This document shows positions 26,096 through 34,275 of a stretch of DNA of 64,000 nt, in pieces. The notes under the pieces were generated by a model. The model was not told where the DNA came from. It saw nothing but the letters and a program-made list of their open reading frames with translations, and made no database searches. The DNA comes from an uncultured Prevotella sp. (lineage in GTDB: Bacteria; Bacteroidota; Bacteroidia; Bacteroidales; Bacteroidaceae), in assembly GCA_900546345.1 (NCBI GenBank), contig URCI01000008.1:14950-78949 (forward strand), given 5' to 3'. The position numbers and the translations under genes are program-made. The first letter of the stretch is position 1. The number at the start of each line of letters is the position of its first letter.

Positions 26096-27334
26096 CTATT
26101 CATATCGAATTGCCTCAATAGGATCCAGTCGTGCTGCCTTCTTGGCGGGGTACCATCCGAAGAAGACCCCCGTGAAGGTACACACGGCAAAGCTCATGAT
26201 GATGCTCCACAACTCAATGTAGATAGGCCAGTGTGCAAACATTTTGACGGCATAGCTGGCCCCGATGCCGAGCAGGACACCGATCACGCCACCCGTGACA
26301 CTGAGCAGGATCGCTTCTATCAAGAACTGATTGAGGATGTCTACTCCACGCGCACCCACGCTCATGCGCAAACCGATCTCGCGGGTACGTTCCGTGACAC
26401 TGACATACATGATATTCATGATGCCGATGCCACCCACAATCAGCGAGATGCCGGCCACGCAACCCAAGAGAATGGTCATCATGTCGGTGGTCGAATTCAT
26501 CATCGACGAGAGCTCTTCCTGCGAGCGAATGTTGAAGTCGTCATCATCGCCCTCCGAGGTATCCGTGGCATCCTTGAGCTTGTGGTTACGGCGTAGAATA
26601 GAGGTCATCTCTGCCGTGGCTTTGTCCGTAACATCCTCGGTGATCGCTGATGCCTGGATCTCGCTCAGATAGGTTTGTGCCAAAATGCGCTTCATCACGG
26701 TAGTGTACGGAGCCAGTACCAAGTCGTCCTGATCCATACCCATGGAGTTATATCCTTTTTTCTTCAGTACGCCTATGACACGAAAGGGTATCGTATTGAA
26801 ACGTACCACCCGACCGACTGGATCACTGCCGTCAGGAAAAAGATAGTCCACTACTGTCTGCCCAAGAATACACACCTTCGTGCCGGCCTTGATGTCCTGA
26901 TCCGTGAACATATCACCATCGCTGACACTCAACTGTCTGATATCGAGATATTCGCGGTTGACACCATAGAGCGTTGACTGCGTGTTGTTATTGCCGTAGA
27001 TAAACTGTCCCGAGCTGCTGACCACAGGACTGATGCCCTTGATATAGTTGCACTCATCCCTGAGCGACTCATAGTCGGTAAGTTTCAGCGTCTGCATTGC
27101 CGAGGGATCCTGTCTGACACCTCCACGCATATCCGCTCCGGGATGAATCATGATCATGTTGGAACCCATCTCGGCAATGTTGGCCTGAATACTGCGTTTC
27201 GAGCCTTGACCAATGGCGAGCATCGTGATCACCGATGCCACGCCTATGATGATGCCCAGTGCCGTCAGGAACGATCTCATCTTGTTGGCCATGATGGCAC
27301 GCAGGGCTATCTTGAAAAGATTGGTATAGTTCAT
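26096..27334 (-). CDS. MacB-type ABC transporter permease
   Basis: A 412-residue membrane protein: one N-terminal transmembrane helix (ALGIIIGVASVITMLAIGQ), a large periplasmic MacB_PCD domain (~50-270), then three helices (GCVAGISLIVGGIGIMNIMY; ILLSVTGGVIGVLLGIGA; IIMSFAVCTFTGVFFGWYP). MacB-like permeases are mechanotransmitters that drive efflux of peptides, lipoproteins or macrolides through a tripartite channel. It follows the ATPase by 5 bp; ATPase and permease, fused in E. coli MacB, are separate here. Confidence 0.92.
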   Translation of the reverse strand: MNYTNLFKIALRAIMANKMRSFLTALGIIIGVASVITMLAIGQGSKRSIQANIAEMGSNMIMIHPGADMRGGVRQDPSAMQTLKLTDYESLRDECNYIKGISPVVSSSGQFIYGNNNTQSTLYGVNREYLDIRQLSVSDGDMFTDQDIKAGTKVCILGQTVVDYLFPDGSDPVGRVVRFNTIPFRVIGVLKKKGYNSMGMDQDDLVLAPYTTVMKRILAQTYLSEIQASAITEDVTDKATAEMTSILRRNHKLKDATDTSEGDDDDFNIRSQEELSSMMNSTTDMMTILLGCVAGISLIVGGIGIMNIMYVSVTERTREIGLRMSVGARGVDILNQFLIEAILLSVTGGVIGVLLGIGASYAVKMFAHWPIYIELWSIIMSFAVCTFTGVFFGWYPAKKAARLDPIEAIRYE

Positions 27335-27339
27335 GTTTA

Positions 27340-28128
27340 CTATTCGTCGGTATTGGCCGGGAGGGCCGCAAGTCCCTCCGCAGCACTTTGTATATGTGGA
27401 TTATACTCATCGCTGATGACGTGCCCGTCACGCAACTGGATGTTGCGGCAAGAATAGTGGGCAATGTCAGGGTTGTGGGTCACGAAGATGATCGTGCGGC
27501 CTTCGGCATAGAGCCTTTGAAAGAGTACAAGGATCTCAAACGACGTGCGCGTATCGAGATTACCGGTAGCCTCATCAGCCAGAATCACTGCCGGGTTATT
27601 GACCAATGCGCGGGCGATGGCTACACGCTGCATCTGTCCACCCGACATCTGATTGGATTTGTGATAGAGCCTGTCGCCCAATCCTACGGCCTTCAAAGCC
27701 TCGACCGAGCGCTTAAAACGCTCCTCGGCCGACACACTCGGATTGTACATCAGCGGCAACTCTACATTTTCCACCGATGTCGGCTTCGGCAGCAGATTAT
27801 AATTTTGGAAGATGAATCCAATCTTGCGGTTACGCAGTACAGCGCGCTGGCTTTTCGACATCGTACGTACAGAGACGCCGTCAAGAAAATAGTCTCCGCT
27901 CGTCGGTGTGTCCAGACAACCCAGCTGATTGAGGAGTGTGGACTTGCCCGAGCCAGACTTGCCCATGATGGTGACAAACTCGCCCTCATAGATCTTGAAT
28001 GAAACGCCGCGCAAAGCATGCACCGTCTCATCGCCGACCAGGAAGTCACGTTTGACATCGCGCAATTCTATGACGACCTTGCGCTCCTCGTCTTTGCTGT
28101 TATCATTAATATTCATATTGTTGTTCAT
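27340..28128 (-). CDS. MacB/LolD-type ABC transporter ATP-binding protein
   Basis: A 262-residue ATPase with Walker A GKSGSGKST near residue 54, signature MSGGQMQR, Walker B VILADEATGNLD, and the switch His in VTHNPD. The ATGNLD form is typical of MacB, LolD and FtsE. It energises the permease encoded 5 bp downstream. An intergenic heptamer repeat (28147-28205) separates it from the adaptor gene. Confidence 0.94.
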   Translation of the reverse strand: MNNNMNINDNSKDEERKVVIELRDVKRDFLVGDETVHALRGVSFKIYEGEFVTIMGKSGSGKSTLLNQLGCLDTPTSGDYFLDGVSVRTMSKSQRAVLRNRKIGFIFQNYNLLPKPTSVENVELPLMYNPSVSAEERFKRSVEALKAVGLGDRLYHKSNQMSGGQMQRVAIARALVNNPAVILADEATGNLDTRTSFEILVLFQRLYAEGRTIIFVTHNPDIAHYSCRNIQLRDGHVISDEYNPHIQSAAEGLAALPANTDE

Positions 28129-28146
28129 GGTGGCATTTCTGTTTCA

Positions 28147-28205
28147 TTGAACAATTCATCATTCAACATTGAACATTCAACATTGAATCCATTCATCATT
28201 CAACT
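28147..28205. repeat. Heptamer repeat tract (CATTCAA/TTGAATG)
   Basis: Fills most of the 88-bp gap between adaptor and ATPase genes with repeated ATTCAAC, ATTGAAC and ATTCATC words, mixed in both orientations. It is the reverse-complement version of the array at 44371-44419. Confidence 0.75.
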
Positions 28206-28216
28206 TTTTACACTCA

Positions 28217-29422
28217 TCATTTCTTCTTATTGCTTCCCGGTCCTTTAGGAGCAAACGGACTGGACTCACCCGAAGACGCCGTATCATCACTACTGTCATC
28301 ATCGTCTGAAGCCGTGCTGATGCCCGTGATGACCTTTGCACCACGGCTGATGCCACTGAGGATTTGTGTATGCGAACCGTCGGTCATGCCGATGTTGACA
28401 CGATGAGCGACAATGGTATTGCCTTCGATCGTCCACACTTTGTTTTTAGCATTGGCAATATCCTTGATCTTCATTCCACCAACAGTCTCCTTCTCAGGCG
28501 TGAAGCGCAGTGCTTTGCTAGGCACACTGAGCACACCTTTGTTTTCCTGTGTATAGATTGTCACGGTGGCTGTCAGTCCCGGCTTCAACTTCAAATCAGC
28601 ATTCGGCGCACTGATAACCACAGAGTAGGTCACCACATTATTGGTTGTGGTAGCCTCCTGACGCACCTGCGTGACCGTGCCGGAGAAGGTGTTGTCGGGA
28701 TAGGCATCGACGGTGAACGTCACACGCTCGCCCACTTTCACATCGCCAATGTCGGCCTCATCGACATCAGCAACCACTTGCATGTTGGTCAAATCCTTGG
28801 CAATGGTGAAAAGAGTTGGCGTGCTGAAGCTGGCAGCCACCGTCTGTCCTTCCTCTACGCTCTTGGAGAGCACCACTCCATCGATCGGCGAGGTGATAGT
28901 GGCGTAGCCTAAGTTGGTCTGTGCCTTCTTCACTTGCTCCCGCGCAGCGGCGACCTGATCCTTGGCCGAGGATACGTTGGCCAATGCTGTCTGATAGCTC
29001 AGACGAGCGCTCTCATAGTCGTTGCCGGAGATAAGCCCCTTTTGATACAGTGTCTTGTTGCGGCGGAAATTGGCAGTCTGATAGTTCAGACTGCTCTCGG
29101 CGCTATTGAGCGAGGCAAGAGATTGTTGCAGACTGGCCTTGGCAGAGTTCAACTCACTGATCAGGTTGGACTTGTCGAGTTCAGCGATCACCTGTCCTTT
29201 CTTCACAACACTGTTGTAGTCGACATAGAGTTTGCTGACAATACCCGACACCTGTGTACCGACCGTAACGGAGGTCACCGGCTCGATGGTGCCAGTGGCC
29301 GTCACCGTATTCACAATATTTGCGGGAGCGACCTGGGCCGTGTTGAACTGCACCTCCTCTTTTTTCTTGTTGCCGGACAAGAGAAACGCCACTACTGCCA
29401 GCACGACAACAATGGCGACCAA
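28217..29422 (-). CDS. MacA-like periplasmic adaptor with a stop at the expected codon 3
   Basis: A 401-codon membrane-fusion protein linking an inner-membrane ABC transporter to TolC: hydrophobic anchor (AIVVVLAVVAFLL), barrel-sandwich half (NIVNTVTATGTIEP), long coiled hairpin (~85-160), second half (GVVLSKSVEEGQTVA), beta-barrel and an acidic, Ser-rich tail. The sequence after 29455 reads ATG-AAA-TAG and then continues in frame as LRISKVWILVAIV, a normal basic N-terminus. Thus the natural ATG at 29455 is cut off by TAG at 29447-29449; the listed start is the TTG at 29422. Either a nonsense mutation, restart translation, or a sequencing error. Confidence 0.8.
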   Translation of the reverse strand: MVAIVVVLAVVAFLLSGNKKKEEVQFNTAQVAPANIVNTVTATGTIEPVTSVTVGTQVSGIVSKLYVDYNSVVKKGQVIAELDKSNLISELNSAKASLQQSLASLNSAESSLNYQTANFRRNKTLYQKGLISGNDYESARLSYQTALANVSSAKDQVAAAREQVKKAQTNLGYATITSPIDGVVLSKSVEEGQTVAASFSTPTLFTIAKDLTNMQVVADVDEADIGDVKVGERVTFTVDAYPDNTFSGTVTQVRQEATTTNNVVTYSVVISAPNADLKLKPGLTATVTIYTQENKGVLSVPSKALRFTPEKETVGGMKIKDIANAKNKVWTIEGNTIVAHRVNIGMTDGSHTQILSGISRGAKVITGISTASDDDDSSDDTASSGESSPFAPKGPGSNKKK

Positions 29423-29531
29423 TATCCAGACCTTGCTGATTCTTAACTATTTCATCTGTTCTCTATTATCTATTTCTGATTTGTGTGCGATGTGTGTTGG
29501 TAATCGTTACAGCTTTTGAGCTGTCTGTCCA

Positions 29532-30881
29532 TTATTTCAAGGTTCCGTTCTGATAGAATTTCAGCATATCCTGGTTGAGGATAGCCAGATACTTAGCCTG
29601 CAATTCAGCCTGCTGGGCTTTGAGCAGCGCATCCTTGCCATTCATGAGTTCAATGACATTCTTCAAGTTCTGCTTAAATTGCTCTTGCAGCAGATCGTAG
29701 CTGGTCTGGGCACTCTCGGTGCTGACCTTGGCGCTCTTATATTGAGCTTGGTTGTTGACAGCCTGCACCCAATAGTTCTCTATTGTGGAATAGAGTGTAG
29801 TTTGCTTGTCACGCAAGTCCAGTTCATTGGACTGCCGTTCCAGGATGGCCTTGTTGACAGCCGTCTTGGTCTGTCGGTTATCAAAGAGTGGCACGCTGAG
29901 CGTTACACCACCGCCATAGGCAAAATTATTTTTCAGCTGTGCACCCCAGGCATTGTTGCTCATCGACGTGGTGTTGGAGTTCAGACCAGCGCTGAGGCTG
30001 ATGGTAGGCAGTTTGCCGGCTTTGGCGATCTTCAGCTGTAAATCGCTTGCCTTGATCGCTGTCGCAGCACGCTGAATCTCAGGACGATGGGACAGCGCAC
30101 TTTCATAAACACTTGAAACGCTTGGAACAGCAGCCAAAGCCATCGCGTCGGTAGTTGTCGGCACCACCACATCAAACTCCTCTTCACTGGTGATCTGCAA
30201 GAGTTGCTTGAGCTGACGCTTGTATTCTCTCAGGTTGCTCTCAGCCTGCACGACAGCATACTCGTCTTGTGCTCGTTGGGCTGTGAGCTGAGCGACATCA
30301 GCCTTGCTCATGCTGCCAACCTTGAGAAACTCTTTTCCGCGCGCCTCGTTTTTCTTAGAGGTCTCCAGTGTTGCCTTGTTCACGGCCACTGCATCCTTGG
30401 AATAGAGGATCTGGACGAATAGCTGAGCGATCTGCTCCTGTATGCTGTTGGCCGTTGTAGCCGAGTCGAGCTGAGCCTCATCCACGGAGAGTTTGTCGAG
30501 CTTCACCTGGTTATGATTCTTATTCCCGTTCCACACTGTCCAAGAAGCATTGATACCGTATGAGCCATTGTAATAGGCTTTGTCGACATTGGACTGCACC
30601 TTGTCGCCGGCAATGGTGTAGCTGCCCCGTTCCGGCCAAGGGTTGAAGGTGACGTTCTGCGAGGTTGATGCCGACAGTGAGGGCAGCAGCGCAGCCTTGC
30701 TTTGCGCCAGGGTTTCCTTCGCACTCTGATAGGTCACGACGTTTTTACGTAGAGAGATGTTGTTGGTCAGTGCGTAGTTGACACAGTCGCTTAAGGTCCA
30801 TTCCTTAGCCTCAACAGCCATACTGCTACACATGAGCAATGACAATGCACTCATTACAATCTTAGCGTTTCTCTTGATCAT
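29532..30881 (-). CDS. TolC-family outer-membrane efflux protein
   Basis: A 449-residue outer-membrane channel: signal peptide (ends MAVEAKE), then two homologous OEP halves rich in long amphipathic helices (e.g. AQLTAQRAQDEYAVVQAESN and AKVSTESAQTSYDLLQEQF) framing beta segments (YGINASWTVWNGNKN; GGGVTLSVPLFDNRQT). It provides the exit duct for the MacA/MacB-type pump encoded downstream. It is first in the leftward operon; the start at 30881 was chosen for the signal peptide. Confidence 0.93.
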   Translation of the reverse strand: MIKRNAKIVMSALSLLMCSSMAVEAKEWTLSDCVNYALTNNISLRKNVVTYQSAKETLAQSKAALLPSLSASTSQNVTFNPWPERGSYTIAGDKVQSNVDKAYYNGSYGINASWTVWNGNKNHNQVKLDKLSVDEAQLDSATTANSIQEQIAQLFVQILYSKDAVAVNKATLETSKKNEARGKEFLKVGSMSKADVAQLTAQRAQDEYAVVQAESNLREYKRQLKQLLQITSEEEFDVVVPTTTDAMALAAVPSVSSVYESALSHRPEIQRAATAIKASDLQLKIAKAGKLPTISLSAGLNSNTTSMSNNAWGAQLKNNFAYGGGVTLSVPLFDNRQTKTAVNKAILERQSNELDLRDKQTTLYSTIENYWVQAVNNQAQYKSAKVSTESAQTSYDLLQEQFKQNLKNVIELMNGKDALLKAQQAELQAKYLAILNQDMLKFYQNGTLK

Positions 30882-31053
30882 ATTCGAGTATTTAATTCTA
30901 ATAATTGATAACTCTATGATGAAATATATTTTCAATCGTTTAGTGGTTTACAGCTTGTTTAAACAACATTAACAAAGTACCACCTTACACCTTATTATAT
31001 AATAGACTGAGTCTATGCCTCCAGTTAGTTTTGGCGGTGTCATTGATTTGCGA

Positions 31054-31061
31054 TACCTTTG
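31054..31061 (+). promoter_or_regulatory. GNAT gene promoter (-7 box)
   Basis: TACCTTTG, perfect TAnnTTTG, with a TTTTG about 20 bp upstream and 21 bp of leader before the ATG at 31083. Confidence 0.65.
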
Positions 31062-31082
31062 CATCAGATAAAACAAAAGATC

Positions 31083-31592
31083 ATGAACACACCTAAGAGA
31101 AAAGTAGCAAAGGCTACCCTTGCAGATCTGGCGACTGTGCTGGAGTTGATTGACAGTGGGAGACGCATCATGCGTGAGAACGGCAACCTCCACCAGTGGG
31201 ATGACCATCACCCCTCACCACTACAGATCAGACAAGACATCGTCGACGGCCATTGCCATCTGCTTATAGAAGGAAACAGGAGCATCGCCACCTTCGCCTT
31301 GATTCCGGGTCCCGACATCACCTACCGAGAGATCGAGAACGGCCAATGGATCGATGACCGCAGGCCTTATCATGTCATTCACCGCGTTGCCAGTCTCCCC
31401 TCACAGCATCATGTCATGAGAGACATCCTGGACTATTGCTTCACAGTGACCGACAACATCCGCATCGATACCCATCGCGACAACCAGATCATGCAGCACT
31501 GTCTTGCCAAGGCAGGCTTCAGCTATTGCGGCATCATCCATCTGCTCAATGGCGACGAACGACTGGCTTATCAGAAAGTCACCTTGCCGTAA
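31083..31592 (+). CDS. GNAT-family N-acetyltransferase
   Basis: A 169-residue protein with the GNAT layout: beta1 (KVAKATLADLATVLELID), a central strand with FALIPGPD, and the acetyl-CoA-end segment RIDTHRDNQIMQHCLAKAGF followed by a final strand (YCGIIHL). The usual R/QxxGxG/A loop is not well conserved (SLPSQHHVMRDIL occupies that position), so cofactor binding may be atypical. Acceptor substrate unknown. It is a single gene with its own promoter. Confidence 0.8.
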   Translation: MNTPKRKVAKATLADLATVLELIDSGRRIMRENGNLHQWDDHHPSPLQIRQDIVDGHCHLLIEGNRSIATFALIPGPDITYREIENGQWIDDRRPYHVIHRVASLPSQHHVMRDILDYCFTVTDNIRIDTHRDNQIMQHCLAKAGFSYCGIIHLLNGDERLAYQKVTLP

Positions 31593-31855
31593 GTCTTCTC
31601 ACCAGACGAAGGAGAGAAGCATCCGATGAGCTTTCCGTCCTTACAGAGCATTTGACTTGCTGGTACCGTCAAACCCCATGTTATTACCGTGGCTGATCTT
31701 TTTCCGAAGTCGAATGTGTAGGTTGCTGTCAGACATCTCATTGACTAATATCACTTTACCCAACAAAAACGCAGAGTCAGACGCAATCGTTCAATTGGTA
31801 TGGTTTTTGCATCTTTGCAACCGAGAAAATTAGAAGAGAAAGGATCATAAAAGTC
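31593..31855. other. Intergenic region before rpoD
   Basis: 263 bp without a credible gene. The only signal is CATCTTTG at 31810-31817, one mismatch from the -7 consensus and a plausible rpoD promoter. Confidence 0.4.
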
Positions 31856-32725
31856 ATGAGACAGTTAAAGATTGAACGCAGCATTACCAACCGTCAGAAT
31901 GAGTCACTGGACAAATATCTTTTGGAGATAGGCCGCATACCGATGGCTAATCTTGATGAGGAGGAAGAGCTGGCCATGAAGATACAAAAAGGCGGGCGCG
32001 AAGGCGAACGCGCCAAAGACAAGCTGGTACGTGCCAACTTGCGCTTTGTCGTCTCCGTTGCCAAGCAATACCAGCACAAAGGGCTCGCTCTCTCCGACCT
32101 GATCGATGAGGGAAACATCGGATTGGTCAAGGCGGCTGAAAAGTTCGATCCCACCCGAGGCTTCAAGTTCATATCCTATGCGGTGTGGTGGATACGGCAA
32201 AGCATCTTGCAGGCTATTGCCGAGCAAAGCCGCATGGTCAGATTGCCGCTCAATCAGGTTGGCGCCATTTCCAAGATCAATCAAGAGATTGAGAAGTTTG
32301 AGCAAGCCAATCATCGCAAACCATCGACCGAGGAGCTCTCAGCCATCACAAACATCGACAGCAACAAGATCAAAGACGCACTCACGGCCGACACACGCCA
32401 TATGAGCATCGACGCACCCTTCAATGAGGATGACAGCAACAGTCTGGCCGACATTCTGCCATCTTCTGACCAGACAATTTCCAAACTCACAAATCGTGAA
32501 TCCATGCGCATCGACTTGGAGAGCATCTTCAAGAAAGTATTAAAGCCACGTGAGCGTGAGGTGATTACCCACAGTTTTGGCATAGGATGCCAAGAGGAGG
32601 GCCTGGAAGAAACCGGTCAGCGTCTGGGACTCACCCGTGAGCGTGTGCGCCAGATCAAAGAAAAGGCTATCGAGAAAATGAGAAACAGTCCATACGCCAA
32701 AATCCTGACACAATACTTAGGCTGA
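31856..32725 (+). CDS. rpoD: Primary RNA polymerase sigma factor (RpoD/SigA, short Bacteroidota form)
   Basis: A 289-residue group 1 sigma factor directing RNA polymerase to housekeeping promoters. It starts directly with region 1.2 (SLDKYLLEIGRIPM), then region 2 (LVRANLRFVVSVAKQYQHKG ... FISYAVWWIRQSI), region 3 (~140-200) and region 4 with the helix-turn-helix ETGQRLGLTRERVRQIKEKA. Region 1.1 is missing, as in the Bacteroides primary sigma factor, which recognises the TTTG/TAnnTTTG promoters seen throughout this window. Confidence 0.95.
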   Translation: MRQLKIERSITNRQNESLDKYLLEIGRIPMANLDEEEELAMKIQKGGREGERAKDKLVRANLRFVVSVAKQYQHKGLALSDLIDEGNIGLVKAAEKFDPTRGFKFISYAVWWIRQSILQAIAEQSRMVRLPLNQVGAISKINQEIEKFEQANHRKPSTEELSAITNIDSNKIKDALTADTRHMSIDAPFNEDDSNSLADILPSSDQTISKLTNRESMRIDLESIFKKVLKPREREVITHSFGIGCQEEGLEETGQRLGLTRERVRQIKEKAIEKMRNSPYAKILTQYLG

Positions 32726-32749
32726 CCTGTCACTCATCGATAATGGACA

Positions 32750-32794
32750 AAAAAATCCCCTGCTTGAGATAGAGATCTCAGACAGGGGATTTTT
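32750..32794. terminator. rpoD terminator
   Basis: Arms AAAAAATCCCCTG (32750-32762) and CAGGGGATTTTT (32783-32794) with an inner GAGAT/ATCTC stem, flanked by A and T runs. It lies between the convergent stops of rpoD (32725) and the lipoprotein gene (32800). Confidence 0.85.
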
Positions 32795-32799
32795 CTTTT

Positions 32800-33693
32800 T
32801 CAGAACGTCACATCATACTTTTCCCATTCGTCATCTGTCAGAAAGTGCGTTGAGTAATTGGCATTGGCGCCCGTACCCGCTCCGGCAAAAAGCTCACCGG
32901 TATAGGTCGTGATCATATTGCTCTTGATCTTTACATCCTCAAAGACTTTCTGCATCACCATATTGCCGTTGACGTCAGTAGCCGTAACAGTCACCTTCAA
33001 CGTCTCACTATCTGGTTTGGGAAACGTGTAAACATCAAAGTCGGCCTTCTTGCCAACCATATCAGAAGTGATGGAGAACTCCTTGCTCTGACGTGAGTTG
33101 ACACAGCCTTGCCCCGTGATGGCGTCAAGCGTAGAGCTGCCACCCGTAAAGCCAAACTTCACCGTTTTCATATTCTCCGGAACGGCATCAGTAGTTGACA
33201 GCCGGAACACAGCCACCACACGCTTCATATAGATGTCCTCGGAAGTGTTTTCTTCCAAGTCAAGTTCTTTGCAATACCAGAAGGTATCGCTCATGCCACC
33301 GCTAAACGTCACCTTTTTAGGATCGGTCATGGTGGCACTCTTCGATCCACTATAGGCCAATGCCACCAAATTGTACTTTCCCGCCGGCAACGAGAGCTCT
33401 ATCTTCCCAAAGTTTTCGTCAGAAGATGTCTGATTGATTTGCTTCACCCGGTTCCCATTCTGATAGACAGCCACGCTCAGCCGAGTGCAAAAAGTGGTCA
33501 CGTCGGTACTTCGCGATACCTGATAAGTTTTCTCAAAGTCTGCATCTCCAAGCTTGGCGACGTTGAGTTCCAGTTTGATCTTATCATTCTGACTCCCCAC
33601 TGTGGAATCGTCATCGCCCACGTAACCTTTCTGACAGGAGGTGAACGACAGGCAACAACACAAGAAAAATAGATAATAAATTCGTTTTCTCAT
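32800..33693 (-). CDS. FimB/Mfa2-like (fimbrillin-associated) lipoprotein
   Basis: A 297-residue exported lipoprotein: MRKRIYYLFFLCCCLSFTSC, lipobox Cys at residue 20. The mature part is all-beta with an N-terminal strand region (LSVAVYQNGNRVKQI), a LPAGKYNLVALAY segment and RVVAVFRLSTTD, features shared with FimB/Mfa2-type fimbrial anchor proteins of Bacteroidales. No fimbrillin or tip genes are adjacent, so it is an orphan. The start at 33693 was chosen for the compact signal peptide; a -7 box lies at 33735-33742. Confidence 0.65.
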   Translation of the reverse strand: MRKRIYYLFFLCCCLSFTSCQKGYVGDDDSTVGSQNDKIKLELNVAKLGDADFEKTYQVSRSTDVTTFCTRLSVAVYQNGNRVKQINQTSSDENFGKIELSLPAGKYNLVALAYSGSKSATMTDPKKVTFSGGMSDTFWYCKELDLEENTSEDIYMKRVVAVFRLSTTDAVPENMKTVKFGFTGGSSTLDAITGQGCVNSRQSKEFSITSDMVGKKADFDVYTFPKPDSETLKVTVTATDVNGNMVMQKVFEDVKIKSNMITTYTGELFAGAGTGANANYSTHFLTDDEWEKYDVTF

Positions 33694-33734
33694 ATCAATA
33701 GGCATTAAGCATGAATAGATGATAAATATCTTTG

Positions 33735-33742
33735 CAAATATA
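33735..33742 (-). promoter_or_regulatory. Lipoprotein gene promoter (-7 box)
   Basis: The minus strand reads TATATTTG, matching TAnnTTTG, about 42 bp before the ATG. Confidence 0.55.
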
Positions 33743-33918
33743 AGAAAACATCCGTAAAGTGATGACAAGAAATCAGAAAAAGTAACATCTTAAGTACGAA
33801 TTTGCGACACTATCACTTTTCTAGTAGAAAAAAAATAAGTGACAAAAGAAGGTCCCTACTCAATCTCAATCTAGAGAAACCAAAAATAGACATAAGACCC
33901 CAAAATGATCCTCCAAGC

Positions 33919-34220
33919 ACAGAATGAGACTATGATTCGATCAAAACAGTGAGATGATCTGATGAAACAAGTGGTTTCATCGACACAAACCACTGAGATG
34001 AACGGAAGAAAGCACTGAGATGACCACAAAAAAACGGTACTTTTGCAGGAATTCCACATAAGAATTCCATTGCAAAAGTACCGTTTACTTTAGACTGGAG
34101 ACGTCACATGCGCACATCTCCCTATATATCAGAGAATTACAAAATAGCGTCCAAAATCGTAAAAATCGCAGTATTGAACGTCCTTACCCAGAAAAACGCC
34201 GTCATGAGGACGGAAAAATG
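33919..34220. repeat. Dispersed intergenic element, copy 2
   Basis: Occupies most of the 582-bp gap between the lipoprotein and the acyl-CoA ligase gene. Units at 33941-33957, 33963-33979 (flipped, with TGAAAC/GTTTCA arms), 33985-34001 and 34007-34023 keep a strict 22-bp pitch; a weak unit is at 33919-33935. The hairpin has 16-bp perfect arms at 34032-34047 and 34071-34086 around a 23-nt loop with an inner GGAATTC/GAATTCC stem. CAAAATCGTAAAAATC follows at 34152-34167 and CGGAAAAATG at 34211-34220, 59 bp apart exactly as in copy 1. I saw nothing else in this gap. Confidence 0.85.
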
Positions 34221-34275
34221 TCAGTTTTTCAAACAAAAAACATTTTTCAATACCCGACTCCCAGACACTCGCTCC

